Shown here: piece after piece, positions 4,240-6,783 of the stretch
Layout of the letters: the number at the start of each line of letters is the position of its first letter
Numbering within the stretch: position 1 is the first letter of the stretch
Source: Candidatus Saccharimonadota bacterium
GTDB taxonomy: Bacteria; Patescibacteriota; Saccharimonadia; Saccharimonadales; Saccharimonadaceae
Length of the DNA: 6,783 bases
Assembly (NCBI GenBank): GCA_002861585.1
Contig: PJQJ01000016.1
Span: 1-6,783 of the forward strand
Direction of reading: 5' to 3'
Notes under the pieces: model-generated
What the model was told of the DNA's origin: nothing
The model's input: the letters and a program-made list of their open reading frames with translations, nothing else
Database searches by the model: none
Position numbers and translations under genes: made by a program

Positions 4240-6564
4240 ATGAGCACGTTTGATCTCGATTCGACCGAAGGACTACCTATTTATGATCAGCGTGAAGAAA
4301 TTATTTCTGCCGTTGATACGCATCAAGTCACTATTATTACCGCTGAAACTGGTGCCGGTAAGAGTACGCAAGTTCCGCAATTTTTGGCAGATCACGGTTT
4401 TAAAAGGATTATCGTGACCCAGCCTCGTATTTTGGCAGCACGCAACTTGAGCGCACGCGTCCGCGAGGAGGTGTCATTTCGTAAAGGGCGGGATTGTAGC
4501 GACTTTGTTGGTTATCGAACCGCACATGAACGGGACGACAGCTCGGATAATGTTATTCTGTTTTGCACCGACGGACTTCAGCTGGTGCGTGAGCTAACTG
4601 GCAGCGGTACAGTTGAGCGTCAAGTACTTGTTCTTGATGAGATTCATGAATGGAATGAGAACATGGAGGTCCTTATTGCTTGGGCAAAAAAGCGATGCCA
4701 AGAGGACCCTCGGTTTAAGGTTGTCCTGATGAGCGCGACGATTGAGGCCGAACATTTAGCAGCCTACTTTGATGGGGCGGCCACAATCTCTGTGCCTGGT
4801 CGAAGTTTTGCGGTTGAAAAACGACATGGTAAATATCTTATTGATGAAATATTCAATCAGCTTGATACCACTGCCAGTAATATGTTGGTGTTTCTACCAG
4901 GGAAATCCGAAATTGAAAATGTAGCCGCCGCACTAAAGAATCGAGCGGCTAATGCGCAGGTTCCTATTATTCCTCTGCATTCCCAACTAGAGCCGGAAGT
5001 GCAGCAGCGGGCGTTCAACTCGTATCCGCAGGGCAAGATAATCCTCACGACAAATGTTGCGCAAACCAGTATTACGATCGATGATATCGATGTTGTCATC
5101 GATTCAGGCTTGGAGCGAAGAAGCGAAGTCAGAAGTGGTGTCGAGGGCCTTTTTATTGCTCAGATCTCACAAGCTGACTGTCTGCAGCGTGCCGGTCGGG
5201 CAGGCCGAACCAAGGAGGGTTTGTATATCTTAGCACCTCTTGATGATATGCCTTGCCTCCCGCTTGAGGAGCGTGAGCCGTATGGCGTTCCCGAGATACT
5301 TCGAAAACATATTGATCGACTGGTCCTACGCTTGGCGAATATCGGTATCGATATTGAGGATCTCGAGTTTTACCACTCCCCTAGCAATAAGACGGTTAAG
5401 CTTGCTAAGCGAACACTTGTCAGCCTCGGCGCTCTTACTGGATCAGGTGAAGTTACCGACGTCGGACGGCGCATGGAGCGATTTCCCGTTGAATCTTCGT
5501 TTGCGAGGATGCTCGTTGAATCTGGGCAGTACGACGATCAGTTGCAGGCTAAGTTAGCCGCTATTATTGCCGTACAAGAGGTTGGCGGCATTGTTAAGAA
5601 CAGTACTCGCTACACTGGATGGCGCCACTATACCAGGCAAATACGCTCGGATCTCCTAGCGCAGTACGACGTTTTTTTAGCGCTCCCTTCGATCGACGAA
5701 GACGACTATGAGAACCTCGGTATTATTGGTAAAAATGTTACAAAAGCGCAGGAGGTAAACGAACGGCTTAATCGCGACCTAGAGCTGGGCCATATACAGC
5801 TCTCCCCCGTGACCGAATCCGAAATCGATCAACTGCTGCAATGTATAGTTGCCGGCCAGTTAGACCAGTTATGGTCTGTCGAGGATAACGGCGAGGTTAT
5901 TCATATTTTCAATAAACGTCGTCGCGAATTATCGAGCGGTACAGTGGTCCGCCATGCTGCCCTTGTATCTGGGACACCGTTTGACCTGCAAGTGCCGACA
6001 CCAAAACGACTTGAGACGCTTCACCTGCTAACAGGAGTGACGGCAGTTAATCCAAAATGGTTAGAAACACTTGCGCCGCATCTCTTTAATGTGAGACCAG
6101 GTAAAGTTGTTTTCAATCCGCGAATCGGTGCTCTGGTAAGCCAAACGAGCCTCAAGTTTAATGGTCGAACAATCGAAGCCGAGGGGACTCCCCTGCTTGA
6201 TAGAACACCGGAAAATCAACAGCTCTTTATAAAACTATATGCGAAGTACCTGCACGAACAGCTCGAACGAGAACGGCAAAAGCTGCAAATTATTAATTCA
6301 CAGCGAATACCAATTATCCCGCTAAGCGAAGTGCAAAAGAGATTGCAGGCGCAGGTTGGGGGCATTCTGACACTTGTTGAACTGACCAGAAAGGAACGAA
6401 TAGAGCTTGGTAAATTAGCAAAGCTCGAAACATACTTAGGTGAAACTTTTATGACTCAGTTCAACCAGCTCGACGATCGTGACCACCATCACCGTGGTAA
6501 CAGGAATCGTAAACCTTGGATTCCTCGTCATAAGCGTAAGGGTGCCGGTCGAAAACGCTCCTAA
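4240..6564 (+). CDS. DEAH/RHA-family ATP-dependent RNA helicase (HrpA/HrpB-like)
   Basis: This 774-residue superfamily 2 helicase has all its motifs. Motif I is AETGAGKST (35-43, K41), Ia is TQPRILAARNL (60-70), II is DEIH (133-136, with Ile in place of the Ala of DEAH), and III is SAT (165-167). Motif V is TTNVAQTSITI (270-280) and VI is QRAGRAGR (316-323), whose arginines contact ATP. After the two RecA-like lobes comes the winged-helix and ratchet region typical of DEAH/RHA helicases (about 350-470; note LVSLGAL..GEVTDVGRRMERFPVE). The C-terminal half is more divergent. The tail (749-774) is strongly basic (HHHRGNRNRK...KRKGAGRKRS) and probably binds RNA. The length is close to HrpB and well short of E. 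coli HrpA. Such enzymes use NTP hydrolysis to remodel RNA or RNP; the specific target here is unknown. The convergent gene downstream ends 21 nt away. Confidence 0.95.
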   Translation: MSTFDLDSTEGLPIYDQREEIISAVDTHQVTIITAETGAGKSTQVPQFLADHGFKRIIVTQPRILAARNLSARVREEVSFRKGRDCSDFVGYRTAHERDDSSDNVILFCTDGLQLVRELTGSGTVERQVLVLDEIHEWNENMEVLIAWAKKRCQEDPRFKVVLMSATIEAEHLAAYFDGAATISVPGRSFAVEKRHGKYLIDEIFNQLDTTASNMLVFLPGKSEIENVAAALKNRAANAQVPIIPLHSQLEPEVQQRAFNSYPQGKIILTTNVAQTSITIDDIDVVIDSGLERRSEVRSGVEGLFIAQISQADCLQRAGRAGRTKEGLYILAPLDDMPCLPLEEREPYGVPEILRKHIDRLVLRLANIGIDIEDLEFYHSPSNKTVKLAKRTLVSLGALTGSGEVTDVGRRMERFPVESSFARMLVESGQYDDQLQAKLAAIIAVQEVGGIVKNSTRYTGWRHYTRQIRSDLLAQYDVFLALPSIDEDDYENLGIIGKNVTKAQEVNERLNRDLELGHIQLSPVTESEIDQLLQCIVAGQLDQLWSVEDNGEVIHIFNKRRRELSSGTVVRHAALVSGTPFDLQVPTPKRLETLHLLTGVTAVNPKWLETLAPHLFNVRPGKVVFNPRIGALVSQTSLKFNGRTIEAEGTPLLDRTPENQQLFIKLYAKYLHEQLERERQKLQIINSQRIPIIPLSEVQKRLQAQVGGILTLVELTRKERIELGKLAKLETYLGETFMTQFNQLDDRDHHHRGNRNRKPWIPRHKRKGAGRKRS

Positions 6565-6585
6565 GTAGTTTGCTTGCTTCGTTGA

Positions 6586-6783
6586 TTATTTTTCGAGCGG
6601 TGATTGAAAGACGGTATCATATTCTGCTGATGGGATATCTTTCCATCCATTATTTTGCGCTGTATATCCAAGCAGGCCTACAGCCGCAAGTACATAAGCC
6701 GCTAATTTGGTTCGTCGTTTAATAATCCGGGCTGTCCGCTCGACGCTGTTGACACGATTGATGACGAGTTCTTGCAGTTCTTT
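6586..6783 (-). CDS. Small membrane protein, C-terminal 65 residues (partial, 5' end off the right edge)
   Basis: I translated the reading frame from the right edge to a TAA at 6588-6586: 65 codons open throughout. The visible part has a basic stretch (RTARIIKRRTKLAA), one hydrophobic helix at about residues 28-43 of the fragment (AAYVLAAVGLLGYTA), and a short polar tail ending TVFQSPLEK. The basic side before the helix suggests, by the positive-inside rule, that the tail lies outside the membrane. I do not recognise the family and give no function. It converges on the helicase gene with 21 nt between the two stops, and no clear bidirectional terminator is visible there. That the frame is open, hydrophobic and lies exactly beyond the helicase stop makes it likely to be a real gene. 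Confidence 0.65.
   Translation of the reverse strand, partial: KELQELVINRVNSVERTARIIKRRTKLAAYVLAAVGLLGYTAQNNGWKDIPSAEYDTVFQSPLEK

Noticed and set aside
5240..5557. 105-codon open frame on the plus strand
   Set aside because: It is out of frame inside the intact helicase gene, with no domain signal.
6556..6599. CGCTC/GAGCG inverted match between the convergent genes as a bidirectional terminator
   Set aside because: Only 5 pairs around a loop of more than 30 nt; too weak to call.
1..6783. tRNA, rRNA, CRISPR array, insertion sequence, attachment site
   Set aside because: No cloverleaf, array of spaced repeats, transposase or terminal inverted repeats seen on either strand.

Overview
This is a bacterial chromosomal segment at about 45% GC with densely packed genes, tail-to-tail overlaps and stop/start overlaps. 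The style of the proteins suggests a Patescibacteria/CPR organism, possibly Saccharibacteria: a short receiver protein whose conserved lysine sits in a 'VKATFSP' context, small Nudix proteins, and very short mRNA leaders. That placement is an inference from gene style, not from a marker gene.

Layout: (1) 1-1847, minus strand: a two-component pair, a membrane histidine kinase followed by a response regulator that runs off the left edge; the two overlap by 8 nt. (2) 1848-1924: a divergent promoter region with two matching extended -10 boxes. (3) 1925-2898, plus strand: a Nudix hydrolase translationally coupled (ATGA) to a P-loop kinase that closely resembles the kinase domain of T4 polynucleotide kinase. 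(4) 2882-3334, minus strand: a second, NUDT15-like Nudix hydrolase, overlapping the kinase tail to tail by 17 nt. (5) 3335-3449: a compact divergent control region with a palindromic -10 (ATTATAAT), a tandem 11-bp repeat and a complete type III hammerhead ribozyme. (6) 3450-4169, plus strand: a GC-richer gene for a protein that looks like sigma factor region 4 joined to an RNA polymerase alpha C-terminal domain. (7) 4170-4213: a strong GC hairpin. (8) 4240-6564, plus strand: a DEAH-type RNA helicase preceded by an extended -10 box only 6 nt from its ATG. (9) 6586-6783, minus strand: the C-terminus of a small membrane protein running off the right edge.

The most striking item is the self-cleaving ribozyme motif at 3372-3427, in the 5' leader of the sigma4/alpha-CTD-like gene. 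All core nucleotides are present, the three helices close (7, 7 and 4 bp), and cleavage is predicted after C3379, 70 nt before the ATG. Cleavage would leave an mRNA with a 5'-OH end. A T4-Pnk-like kinase, whose relatives phosphorylate such ends, lies about 0.5 kb away, and two Nudix enzymes and an RNA helicase are also close by. Whether these genes work together as an RNA-end-processing group is speculation. The ribozyme and the domain calls rest directly on the sequence.

There is no gene-free stretch longer than about 115 bp. I see no tRNA, rRNA, CRISPR array, insertion sequence or attachment site.
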